Positions 8,619 through 17,600 of a stretch of DNA of 51,347 nucleotides are shown here, one piece after another. The translations under genes were made by a program, and so were the position numbers. Source of the stretch: Alphaproteobacteria bacterium (GTDB lineage: Bacteria; Pseudomonadota; Alphaproteobacteria; UBA6615); NCBI GenBank assembly GCA_011087645.1, contig JAALLF010000009.1, positions 1 through 51,347 of the forward strand, read 5' to 3'. Each line of letters begins with the position of its first letter. Position 1 is the stretch's first letter. A model generated the notes under the pieces. That model was not told the DNA's origin. It saw nothing but the letters and a program-made list of their open reading frames with translations, and did not search any database.

Positions 8619-9927
8619 CATGCTCCTTGTTTCGATCGGTAGCTGGCTCACCAGTGTCGGTCGAGGGCGGCACATCGTCAACGCGGCGATAGATGATCAA
8701 CACCAGAATGAGGCCGACGGCGAGCATGCCGAACATCGTGCGGTAGGCTATCGCCGGGCTGCGGCCCAATTCGTCGACAGGAAACGCATCGAGCAAGGCG
8801 CCGGTGCCCATCTGCACCAGGAACACCCCGGACCAGGTAAACACGTTGATGGCGGTGAACACGCGGCCGCTAAAGTGGTCGGGAAACAGGCTGCGCGCAT
8901 GGGCGAAGAGCGGCGACGCCATGGCCGAGGTCAGGGTGAACACCGACAACAGGATGGTCACCACCAAAACCGACGGGCTGGAATTCACCGCCAGCAGCGC
9001 CGTCGCGCCGGCGAACAACAGCAAGCCGCCGGTGACCACCCCACGGCGCGTATCGAACAACCTGTCGAGCGGACCATAGGTCAATGCGCTGATAATCCAG
9101 GTGACCGAAACCACAAAGATGACATTGCCACGGGCGATTGTATCGAGGTCGAACACGTCGTTGAGATAGGGACCGATCCACAAATTTCGCACAGTGACCA
9201 GCGTGCCCACCGCCACCGCCGTGACCGCGGCGAAGGAATAGACCCGCTTGTCACCCAACACATGGCGCAATCCGTAAATGATCTCGCGCAGGGACTCGCT
9301 GTTCGCCGGGGCCGGCGCGTCCTCGGGCCGGTCGCGAACCGTGAAGAACAAGGCAGCGGCGATGCCAAACGCCGCGAATCCCACCACCATCAGCGTCTGC
9401 CGCCAGCCGAAAGCCTCGGCCGCGGCGGCGAACGGCGACGCCGACAACAGCATGCCCGCGCCGCCGATGGCGATGGAAACGGCCGTCGCGGTCGCCAGCC
9501 GGTCGCGCGCCACCCAACGAGACAGCAACACCATCACCCCCATGAACACCGGCGCCGCGCCGCAACCGATCAGGAATAACGCGACGGCGAGGCTGACAAT
9601 ACCTTGGGCGGTGGCGAACACGAGTGTGCCGATACCCGCCACGACGATAAAGCCGAACATGGTTCGGCGCGGCCCAAACCGGTCGAGCAGCACGCCGACC
9701 GGCAGCTGCATCAACGCCGCGCCCAAGAAAATCGCCGCCGGTAGGCTCGATAACTGGCCCGGCGTCAGCGCCAACTCGGCGCGCAGATCCGGCGCAATGA
9801 CCGCCGGCGCCGAGCGCAGAAAATGCGCCAGAATGAAGGCGATACTGAGCACCGGCGCCATGCGGGCGATCGCCGCCCCACGGCTATAGGGCTGAGTTAC
9901 GTTTAATTCGCGCGAACCGGTGGTCAT
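8605..9927 (-). CDS. MFS transporter (12 TM)
   Basis: A 440-residue major facilitator superfamily permease with about 12 hydrophobic segments. The loop 2-3 signature is GVLLDRFGPRRT, and a conserved charged tail follows. Inner membrane; substrate unknown. The ending TDRNKEHDERG overlaps the start of the TPR-sulfotransferase gene, and the lipocalin-like gene lies 24 bases upstream. The three therefore form one transcription unit (lipocalin-like, MFS, TPR-sulfotransferase). The resemblance is to the cyanate/nitrate-type or NNP-like MFS groups in general pattern only, which is weak evidence. Confidence 0.88.
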   Translation of the reverse strand: MTTGSRELNVTQPYSRGAAIARMAPVLSIAFILAHFLRSAPAVIAPDLRAELALTPGQLSSLPAAIFLGAALMQLPVGVLLDRFGPRRTMFGFIVVAGIGTLVFATAQGIVSLAVALFLIGCGAAPVFMGVMVLLSRWVARDRLATATAVSIAIGGAGMLLSASPFAAAAEAFGWRQTLMVVGFAAFGIAAALFFTVRDRPEDAPAPANSESLREIIYGLRHVLGDKRVYSFAAVTAVAVGTLVTVRNLWIGPYLNDVFDLDTIARGNVIFVVSVTWIISALTYGPLDRLFDTRRGVVTGGLLLFAGATALLAVNSSPSVLVVTILLSVFTLTSAMASPLFAHARSLFPDHFSGRVFTAINVFTWSGVFLVQMGTGALLDAFPVDELGRSPAIAYRTMFGMLAVGLILVLIIYRRVDDVPPSTDTGEPATDRNKEHDERG

Positions 9928-9951
9928 GATGCGAGGCGGTCTTTACCGTAA

Positions 9952-10368
9952 TTAATTCTCGGCCCGCCGCCAGATAATGACCGCGCGGGTCAAACCGTCG
10001 CCGCTGAGACCGGAAAACAACATGCGATCGCCCTGGTGATCGACGGTTCGCTCTCTTGAAGACCCGATCCAATTAGGGTTGGTCGCATGGTCGATATCAT
10101 GGGTAACCACATTGCCGGCGAGCGACCAGCGGCCCGAATAGGTCATGTAGCTATCGAAGGCGGTGGCCTTGTCGGCGTCGGTCGCGTCGGCGGCGGACAG
10201 TCGGCGGTCGCCATAGCCGGTCATCGCCACCATGTAGCCGTCAGCGGTGTACATGATGCGGCCTTGCGGATTATCACCCAAGGCCGGCGTTTGGTTGCCG
10301 TCATCGTCTTCGGCGAATGTCGCTTCCAGCGTCCACACACCAACCATATCGTCTGCCCCAAAACTCAT
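9952..10368 (-). CDS. Lipocalin-like domain protein
   Basis: A 138-residue protein starting MSFGADDMVGVWTLEA. It has the pattern of the lipocalin-like family: a GxW near the N-terminus, PQGRIMYTADGYMVA, YSGRWSLAGN and HDIDHATNPNWIG. Such proteins form a small beta-barrel of unknown ligand. The ORF is open 71 codons further upstream, but that part has no family similarity and overlaps the divergent promoter. The ATG at 10368 has GGGGAA at the right distance. No signal peptide. It is the first gene of the unit with the MFS and TPR-sulfotransferase genes. Confidence 0.75.
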   Translation of the reverse strand: MSFGADDMVGVWTLEATFAEDDDGNQTPALGDNPQGRIMYTADGYMVAMTGYGDRRLSAADATDADKATAFDSYMTYSGRWSLAGNVVTHDIDHATNPNWIGSSRERTVDHQGDRMLFSGLSGDGLTRAVIIWRRAEN

Positions 10369-10580
10369 TACTGGTTCCCCAAAATTATTATGGCAACGCC
10401 ACGCGCTGCCCGCCTGTCTCGGCGCGACAACATATAGCCTGTCCGCTCTGCCGCAGCGAGACAGAAGATCGTCAAAAAGGCGTCGCCTTCCGCTCGCGTC
10501 CCGTAACGGGCTATAGTTTGCGCGAGCGTACCGGTCGATCGGCCGGTCTGGGGATTTCACATGACGCGTTGGAGGGGGCA

Positions 10581-11018
10581 ATGAGTTTAGATTTTTTCAT
10601 CCTGGTATCGGCGGCGGGGCTGCTCGCCACGTATATTCACCTGGTCTTCGCCCTGTGGGCGCCGCGCTACGGGTTGCCGCGCATCGATCTGCCCCGCGGC
10701 ATGACCCAACTTACCTTCGGCGATTCCTTCGAAGGCCCCGCCCCCTATGGTTGGGGTATCGCCGTCATCCATGTGAACGGCATCGTCTTCGCCCTGCTCT
10801 ACGCCACGGTGGTGGGGCCGCTGTTGCCGGGCGAGCTGTTCGTGCGCGGTCTGATCTGGGGCGGCATTCTATTTATCGGCGCCCAGCTTATTTTCGTGCC
10901 ATTCTTTCTCAAAGATGGATTTTTTGGGCTCAAAGGCCATCCGCGCGGCTGGATCACCGCCCTCGTCATCCATCTGCTCTACGGCGCAATCCTCGGCTGG
11001 CTGTCGCCGATTTTGTAA
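10581..11018 (+). CDS. Small integral membrane protein, unrecognised
   Basis: A 145-residue protein with about four hydrophobic segments (residues 4-24, 62-82, 88-108 and 124-143), separated by a loop rich in Gly and Pro. No enzymatic motif is visible. The ATG at 10581 follows GGAGGGGGC, a strong ribosome site. The upstream in-frame extension to 10317 is antisense to the lipocalin-like gene and rejected. It diverges from that gene and converges with the secreted-protein gene at 11114. I do not recognise the family. Confidence 0.7.
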   Translation: MSLDFFILVSAAGLLATYIHLVFALWAPRYGLPRIDLPRGMTQLTFGDSFEGPAPYGWGIAVIHVNGIVFALLYATVVGPLLPGELFVRGLIWGGILFIGAQLIFVPFFLKDGFFGLKGHPRGWITALVIHLLYGAILGWLSPIL

Positions 11019-11054
11019 TAGTGGCCGACGCCAAGACACATCGCCGACGTGGAA

Positions 11055-11078
11055 GCGGGCGTCCAACTCGACGCCCGC
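11055..11078. terminator. Hairpin between convergent genes
   Basis: A perfect 9-bp stem (GCGGGCGTC / GACGCCCGC) with a 6-base loop lies between the convergent membrane-protein and secreted-protein genes. There is no T-run on either side, so it is not a textbook intrinsic terminator. It may still act as a bidirectional pause or end-stabilising hairpin. Confidence 0.35.
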
Positions 11079-11113
11079 CCCTCGCCTCAACTGGATAATC
11101 CACTTAGCCGGCT

Positions 11114-11698
11114 TTAGAACACCGCGCGTTGCGGATTCCAGCACGGATAGTCGGTCGTCCGGGGAGTCGGATTACGCGTATCCGTGCAGCCGCCAAACGG
11201 CTTGGTCAGCTGGGCTTTGGCTATTTCCGGATTGCCGGAAAGCGGGCCGTGGTTGCGCACCCAGAACTCCACCTTAACGTCGGGCGCTGTTCCCGGTTGC
11301 AGACCGTGGCCGATAAAAATATCACCCGGCGCATTCTTCTCGCCAGCAAACAGCGCAGCCTTAAACTCGGCCTTGCCGGGCCGTTCCGCGACGATTGTGT
11401 TACCCGCCCAAAGGATGGTGACTTCCCCATCCGCATGGGTTAGATGCCACCAAAACGTATAGGCGCCCTTCGGCAAATCTTGCGTATCGATGGCAACTCG
11501 CAGGAAATCGTCGCCGCGTTCCAGACTACTTTTCGTGCCAGCGACGGCCTGGGTTTCGTCGAGGGTTGTATTCGGCACAAGCTCGGCGACCTGAAAAGTC
11601 TCGAGGGTGACGTTGGCCGTCTCCGCCGCTTGAGCCGCCATGGCGAAACAACTGATCGCCGCGGCCGTGGTCACAGTTTTTAATGTCAATTTCCCCAT
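11114..11698 (-). CDS. Secreted protein of unknown function
   Basis: A 194-residue protein with a clear Sec signal peptide: MGKLTLKTVTTAAAISCFAMAAQAAET, with likely cleavage after AQA. The mature part is beta-rich (FLRVAIDTQDLPKGAYTFWWHLTHADGEVTILWAGN) and two cysteines near the C-terminus (GGCTDTRN, DYPCWNP) could form a disulfide. It is probably periplasmic. The ATG at 11698 follows AAGGAGATT. It diverges from the Lrp-family gene, with which it shares a 198-base region containing an operator-like palindrome, so it may be controlled by that regulator. I do not recognise a named family. Confidence 0.7.
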   Translation of the reverse strand: MGKLTLKTVTTAAAISCFAMAAQAAETANVTLETFQVAELVPNTTLDETQAVAGTKSSLERGDDFLRVAIDTQDLPKGAYTFWWHLTHADGEVTILWAGNTIVAERPGKAEFKAALFAGEKNAPGDIFIGHGLQPGTAPDVKVEFWVRNHGPLSGNPEIAKAQLTKPFGGCTDTRNPTPRTTDYPCWNPQRAVF

Positions 11699-11810
11699 TC
11701 TAAATCTCCTTCGATGTGAAAGCAGCGTTGGCGATCCCGTTGATCCGCGCTGCCCGCGCCGGCGCTATCGGCCGGCAATCGACGCGGAGTTAGAAGATTT
11801 ATTCTATAAA

Positions 11811-11878
11811 GACAATATTAGAATCTAAAATAGACAAATTCGATCATAATTAGTTACTATAACAGACAATATTGTCTG
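11811..11878. promoter_or_regulatory. Palindrome and repeated GACAAT half-sites upstream of the Lrp gene
   Basis: The 16-base sequence CAGACAATATTGTCTG (11863-11878) is a perfect palindrome ending 18 bases before the Lrp-family start codon. The half-site GACAATATT also occurs at 11811-11819, and GACAAATT at about 11833. The stretch is very AT-rich compared with its surroundings. Lrp/AsnC proteins commonly bind several such sites to regulate themselves and a divergent gene, so this is a likely autoregulatory operator; binding itself is inferred. Confidence 0.65.
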
Positions 11879-11896
11879 ATTTAGGAGATTTTCAGA

Positions 11897-12346
11897 ATGG
11901 ATGAGATGGACCGGCGAATTCTCAATATCCTGCAGAATGACGCCAGCCTGTCGGCCTCGGATGTGGCGCGGCAAGTCGGCCTGTCGAGTTCGCCCTGCTG
12001 GAAGCGCATTAACCGGATGCGCGAGGATGGTATCATCAAACGGCAAACCGCGGTGCTCGACGCCAGCCGCCTCGGGTTCGGCTTAACCGTATTTGTCAGC
12101 ATCAAAACCGGCGAGCATTCCAGCGATTGGCTAGAAGCGTTTTCGGGCAAGATTACCGACATGCCCGAAGTGATGGAATTTCACCGCATGTCGGGCGATG
12201 TCGACTACATGCTCAAGGTCATCGTGCGCGACATGAAAACCTTCGACGAGTTTTATAAGCGCCTGATCGGTATCACCGCCTTAAACGATGTCAGCTCCCG
12301 TTTCTCGATGGAAACCATCAAGGAAACGACGGCGCTGCCAATTTGA
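11897..12346 (+). CDS. Lrp/AsnC family transcriptional regulator
   Basis: A 149-residue regulator. The N-terminal AsnC-type helix-turn-helix is MDEMDRRILNILQNDASLSASDVARQVGLS. The C-terminal RAM (amino-acid-sensing, oligomerisation) domain includes EVMEFHRMSGDVDYMLKVIVRDMKTFDEF. Length and layout are typical for the family. Effectors are usually amino acids. The ATG at 11897 follows TTAGGAGATTTTCAG. A perfect palindrome just upstream suggests autoregulation. The divergent secreted-protein gene is a candidate target. Confidence 0.93.
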   Translation: MDEMDRRILNILQNDASLSASDVARQVGLSSSPCWKRINRMREDGIIKRQTAVLDASRLGFGLTVFVSIKTGEHSSDWLEAFSGKITDMPEVMEFHRMSGDVDYMLKVIVRDMKTFDEFYKRLIGITALNDVSSRFSMETIKETTALPI

Positions 12347-12375
12347 GGCTAGTCAGCTCGGGGGTTTCCCCGCCC

Positions 12376-13197
12376 CTACTCGAAATCCATGTCCTGCTTG
12401 AATCCTTGGCGTTCCCATTGCAGGAAGTTGACCATCTCGTAAGCGGCGCCGGCGTCGAGGCTTTGATTGTGCTGGGCGGCGATGTAGCGGTTCACCGTGC
12501 GCTTGGTCCAGGCCAGGGCAAGTGGCGGTTTTTCCAACAGCTTGCCCACCAGCCGCGCAACTTCAGCATCCAAATTTTCCAATGGCACCGCGTAGTTGAT
12601 CATGTGCAACTCGGCGAGCCTTTTGGCGGTGTATTCCTTGCCCAGCATTAAATATTCCTTCGCCAGCGGCGGCGCCATATAGAGCGGGATCAGCGAGGCG
12701 CCACCATCGCCGGGCACGATGGCGAACGGCGGACCGTAGGGCGCCACATCGCCCATCGCCATATGCATATCGGCGATCCGCGCGTCCTCGCGCGCCACGA
12801 TGATGTCGCAACCCAGCATCAGGCTTTGGCCGAAACCGACCGCGTCGCCGTTGACCCGCGCGATCACCGGCTTCTCCATCTCGGTCAATGTCTGGTGGGC
12901 GCGAATGATGCCGTTGAAAACCTTCCACGATCCCTTGGGATCATTGTGGCCACCCAACGCGCCGGGCTCCTCATAAACGTCGGTGCGCGGCGCCACCATG
13001 AATTCGCCGTCGCGCGCCCCGGTGAGGATCACCACTCTTACATCTTGGTCGTCGCGTAACTGGCCCAAGGCGACACCGATTTCCCAGTGGAAGTCCAAGG
13101 TCCGTCCAGCCTGAATGCCCTCGGTGAGGTTGATCATATGGATGGTGGCCACCGGGCCGTCGCGCTCGATCCGCAAGGTGCCAAATTCGTCGCTCAT
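12376..13197 (-). CDS. Enoyl-CoA hydratase/isomerase family protein with altered oxyanion hole
   Basis: A 273-residue crotonase-fold protein (ATIHMINL...VVILTGARDGEFMVAPRTD...NGDAVGFGQSLMLGCDIIVA). The first oxyanion segment, normally F(S/C)AG(G/A)D, reads FMVAPRTD and lacks glycine. The second, NGDAVGFG, is near normal. The usual acidic residue region reads PFAIVPGDGGASLIP. It is probably an acyl-CoA enzyme of changed specificity. The ATG at 13197 follows AGAGGAGTG. It lies 42 bases after the malate/lactate dehydrogenase-type gene, suggesting one operon. Confidence 0.82.
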   Translation of the reverse strand: MSDEFGTLRIERDGPVATIHMINLTEGIQAGRTLDFHWEIGVALGQLRDDQDVRVVILTGARDGEFMVAPRTDVYEEPGALGGHNDPKGSWKVFNGIIRAHQTLTEMEKPVIARVNGDAVGFGQSLMLGCDIIVAREDARIADMHMAMGDVAPYGPPFAIVPGDGGASLIPLYMAPPLAKEYLMLGKEYTAKRLAELHMINYAVPLENLDAEVARLVGKLLEKPPLALAWTKRTVNRYIAAQHNQSLDAGAAYEMVNFLQWERQGFKQDMDFE

Positions 13198-13239
13198 GGG
13201 ATTTCACTCCTCTTCTAGGTCAGGGGTCGTGACATTGCG

Positions 13240-14325
13240 TCAGGCGAGACCGGCGATGGCCAGCGCTTCGCTTCGCGCCAGACCCAATGTTTCGCCGGCG
13301 CCGAGCAATTGCTCCCAGCTTTCGCGATCAAGCGGTACGCCATTGGCGTTGCGCGCGGCGCGGGACAGGCGCTCGGGCTCACCCGGCACCAGCACCGGCA
13401 GTGCCGGGTCGACCGGCGGCGAGGCCTTAACGAAATCGGCCATGGCGTCCACCTCGGCGTTGATCCAACCCACATCGCCCAGCCGCGCCGGGTCGAGGAC
13501 GATCGCGGTCATGGTGTTGATGATCCCTTCGAGGCGCTCGTTACCCGGTTGGATGGTGCCGCCGCCCGATAGCGCCCCCGACATCAGCTCGGCCATCAAC
13601 GCCAGGCCGTAACCCTTATGCTCGGCGAAGGGCAGCAGCGCCCCCTTGGGCTCGCGGAACATCACACCCGGATCATTGGTGGGCGCGCCATCGGCGTCGA
13701 TAACGATGCCGTCGGCCAGCCGCGTACCAGCATTGTTGGCGACCCGCAGTTTGCCCATGGCGACTTTGCTGGTGGCCATATCGAGGATGATCGGCTCCGC
13801 CGGGTCCGAGGTGGGCATGGCGATGCAGACCGGGTTGGTGCCGAAGCGGGCATCCGAGCCCCGGTGCGGCGCGACGATTTCGAAATGGTCGGTGACGTTG
13901 ACGAAATGCAACGAGATGAAACCGGCCTCGACGGCCATTTCGCCATAAGTGCCAACCCGGCCGATATGGTGGGCGTTTTTCAGGGTCATGGCGACGATGC
14001 CGGTGTCCCAGCAGCGGTCAATCGCCGCCTGCATCGCCTCGGCGGCGACCCGCTGACCGTAACCCTTGCCGCCGTCGAATTGCAAAAAGGCACCATCGTC
14101 GCGCACCGTCGCGACCTCGGTATTGGGGATCAGCAGCTTGTTTTCAAGATTGATCACATAGGTCGGCACAATGCCGACCCCGTGGCTGTCATGGCCGGCC
14201 AGGTTCGCCCCCACCAGATGGTTGGAGACAATCTTGCATTCCGCCGCCGCGCTGCCGCCGTGGCGCACAATTTCATGGATCAGCGCGCGCAGCGCCTCGG
14301 CGGCGACGATGACTTCGTCGGACAT
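13240..14325 (-). CDS. Malate/L-lactate/ureidoglycolate dehydrogenase family (Ldh_2) oxidoreductase
   Basis: A 361-residue NAD(P)-dependent dehydrogenase of the type 2 malate/L-lactate family, unrelated to Rossmann-fold dehydrogenases. Family signatures include NHLVGANLAGHDSHGVG near residues 46-60, NAHHIGRVGTYGEMA and ILDMATSKVAMGK. Relatives oxidise 2-hydroxyacids such as malate, L-lactate, sulfolactate or ureidoglycolate; the substrate is not shown by sequence. The ATG at 14325 follows ATCGGGGGAAAGC. It precedes the crotonase-like gene in a two-gene unit. Cytoplasmic. Confidence 0.9.
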   Translation of the reverse strand: MSDEVIVAAEALRALIHEIVRHGGSAAAECKIVSNHLVGANLAGHDSHGVGIVPTYVINLENKLLIPNTEVATVRDDGAFLQFDGGKGYGQRVAAEAMQAAIDRCWDTGIVAMTLKNAHHIGRVGTYGEMAVEAGFISLHFVNVTDHFEIVAPHRGSDARFGTNPVCIAMPTSDPAEPIILDMATSKVAMGKLRVANNAGTRLADGIVIDADGAPTNDPGVMFREPKGALLPFAEHKGYGLALMAELMSGALSGGGTIQPGNERLEGIINTMTAIVLDPARLGDVGWINAEVDAMADFVKASPPVDPALPVLVPGEPERLSRAARNANGVPLDRESWEQLLGAGETLGLARSEALAIAGLA

Positions 14326-14611
14326 GCTTTCCCCCGATCTTTGTCATGCCGGGTTAGCCCCAGCTATTGGATCATGTCGCACCACAATATCGACAAATGC
14401 GCCGATAACCGATAGCGTTCCACACAGAAATCAGCAAAGGCGGCCCACACCATGGCGATCAAGAACTGGCTCCAATCGCTTCCCCGACGTCTTACGGAAC
14501 AGCGCCGTGAAGCGAACCAAACGCCAAGACGCGGCCGGTCGCCGGCGCCGTTCTGCACCCATATCGCCACCACAATGCATTGGCGCATTTCCGGCGACAC
14601 TTAACTGTCGT

Positions 14612-17600
14612 TTATTCCTCCAGGGTTACCAGGCTGGTATTGCCGCCTGCCGCCGTCGTGTTGACCGACAGGGTGCGCTCGACCGCGAAGCGGTGCAGAT
14701 AGTGTGGCCCGCCGGCCTTGGGGCCGGTCCCCGACAGGCCTTCGCCACCGAACGGCTGCACCCCGACAACGGCGCCGATCATGGAGCGGTTCACATAGGC
14801 GTTGCCGGCCCGCACCCGCGCGGCAATGTAGCGCTGGGTCGCCTCGATGCGGCTGTGGATGCCCAGGGTCAGCCCGTAGCCGGTGCGGTTCACCGCGTCG
14901 ATCACCGCGTCGAGATGACCCGCCTGATAGCGGATAACGTGGATGACCGGCCCGAACACTTCGCGCTCCAAAATATCGAGAGAGTCGATCTCGTAGGCCT
15001 TGGGGCCGAAAAACGAACCATGTTGACACGCCTCGGGTAGCGGCAAATCGACCAAGGTCTCGCCGACCCCCGCCATCTTTTTCGCATGGGCTTCGAGGGT
15101 CGCCCGCGCCTCGTGATCAATGATCGGCCCCACATCGGTGGCGAGATTCATGGGATCGCCAAGGATGAGCTCGGCGCTGGCCCCTTGCAACATCGCCAAC
15201 GTCCTGTCGGCCACATCGTCCTGCACGAACATCACACGCAGCGCCGAGCAGCGTTGACCGGCAGAGCGGAAGCCGCTGGTGATGGCGTCGTCGATGACTT
15301 GTTCCGGCAGCGCGGTGGCATCGACGATCATGGCGTTCTGACCGCCGGTCTCGGCGATGAAAGGTACAATCGGCCCGTCGCGCGCGGCCAGCGCCCGATT
15401 GATCACCCGCGCCGTTTCGGTCGAGCCGGTGAAGGCGACCCCGGCGGTGCGCGGATCGTCGACCAGCGCCTGACCAATCATCGAACCGCGCCCCGGCAGC
15501 AAATTGAGGGCGCCCGGCGGTACCCCGGCCTCGTGGAGCAAGCTCACCGCCCGGCGGGCAATCAACGGCGTCTGCTCGGCCGGCTTGGCGATCACCGCAT
15601 TGCCCGCCGCCAAGGCCGCGGTGACCTGGCCGGTGAAAATCGCCAGCGGGAAATTCCACGGGCTGATACACACGAACACCCCGCGCCCGTGCAGCGAGAC
15701 ATCGTTGGTCTCGCCGGTCGGGCCGGGCAGTCGGTTGGGCTGGGTGAAATCACGGCGCGCCCGCGCCGCGTAGTAGCGGCAGAAATCGACCGCTTCGCGC
15801 ACTTCGTTCAACGCGTCATCAAGGGTCTTGCCCGCCTCGCGCACCGCCAGCGCCATCAGTTCCGGCCGGTGGGTCTCCATCAAATCGGCCGCGCGCTCCA
15901 AACACGCCGCGCGCTCTTCCGCCGACCGGCGCGACCAGTCGTCGAAGGCTTCGGTGGCGGCGGCGAAAGCTTGGTCCACATGGGCGGTGGCCGCCTCATA
16001 AACATGGCCGGCAATACGCCGATTGTCGGCGGGATCGGTCACCACCCGGGCTTCGCCTTTACCCATCTCCCCGGCGATCAAAGGGCCGGCGCGCCAGTCG
16101 CTTTCGGCCAGCGCCACCATCTCAGCGCGCAAGGGCTCGACGCTCAACGGATCGGTCAGATCGATGCCGCGAGAATTCGTACGGTCGGGATCGAACAGGT
16201 CAGCGGGCAACGGAATGCGCGGGTGGGGAACCGCGCTGAGTTTCCGCGTCGTGACCACCGGGTCGGCGATAATATCGTCGAGCGGCGCCTCATCATCGCC
16301 GAGACGGTTTACGAACGACGTATTGGCGCCGTTTTCGAGCAGGCGGCGCACCAGATAGGGCAGTAAATCCTCGTGGCTACCGACCGGCGCGTAGATCCGG
16401 CACGCGACCCGCGGCGAGGCATCAGCGCCGACCAGTTGGTGATAAAGCGGTTCGCCCATGCCGTGCAGCCGCTGGAATTCGAAGCCCTCGGTGTCACCCG
16501 CCAGATGCAGGACCGCCGCGACCGTATGGGCGTTGTGGGTGGCGAACATCGGGTAGACCACGTCGCGCCGGGCGGCCAACCGCGCCGCGCAAGCCAGGTA
16601 GGACACATCGGTCGAGCTCTTGCGGGTAAACACCGGATAGCCCGACAGCCCGTCTTCCTGCGCCCATTTAATCTCACTGTCCCAGTACGCCCCTTTGACG
16701 AGACGAATATTCAACGGCCGGCCGACGGTTTCGGCCAACGCGATCAGCCACTCGACCACATGGGTCGCGCGTTTCTGATAGGCCTGCACCGCCAGTCCGA
16801 ACCCGGCCCAGCCGTCGAGCAATGGATCGGCGAATACCGCGGCGACAATATCCAGCGAGATATCGAGCCGGTCGGCTTCTTCGGCGTCGACCGTGAGGCC
16901 GATATCGTGGCGGCGGCAGGCCTGGGACAGGGTCAACAGCCGCTGGGTCAGCGCCGGAACGGCGGCGCCGGCCTGGGCGTATTCAAAACGCGGGTAGAGC
17001 GCCGAGAGCTTGACCGAGATGCCCGGCGCATCGTAAACGCCGCGTCCGTTCGCCGCAGCACCAATTTCCTCGATCGCGCGCGAATAACTATCGAAATAGC
17101 GCTCGGCATCGGCGGCGGTCCGCGCCGCCTCGCCCAGCATATCGAACGAATGGCGGTAGCCTTCGGCTTCGTCCTCAGCGGCGCGCTTCAACGCCTCGCC
17201 GATGGTGCGCCCGATAACGAACTGGCCGCCCATCATGCGCATCGACCGGCGTACCGCCTGGCGGATCACCGGCTCGCCGACCCGCGCGACCAACTGGCCA
17301 ACGCTGGGCAGCGCGCCACCGGTATCACCAGCCCCCTCCTGGACCACCCGGCCCGACAGCATCAACGCCCAGGTCGACGCATTGACGAACCAACTCTCGC
17401 TATTGCCGAGATGAGCCTCCCATTCCGCCCCGCCGAGCTTATCGGCGATCAGCCGGTCGGCGGTCTCGGCGTCAGGCACCCGCAGCAGCGCCTCGGCGAG
17501 GCACATCAAGGCGACGCCTTCTGGTGTGGTGAGCTCGTATTCCTGGAGAAAATCGTCGAGGGCGCCATAGCGCCGGCGCGCCGCCCGCATGCCTTCGACC

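Noticed and set aside
10369..10581. N-terminal 71-codon extension of the lipocalin-like gene
   Set aside because: Lies in the divergent promoter region, has no family similarity, and a good ribosome site precedes the internal ATG at 10368.
14452..14604. Small plus-strand ORF of 50 codons (MAIKNWLQSLPRRLTEQ) in the 286-base gap between the Ldh_2 and putA genes
   Set aside because: Weak ribosome site, Arg-rich low-complexity translation and no recognisable family; it could equally be random high-GC open frame. The gap otherwise shows nothing.
15086..16366. Long plus-strand open frame (426 codons) opposite putA
   Set aside because: His/Arg/Gly-rich translation without motifs; a shadow of the strongly coding putA strand caused by high G+C.
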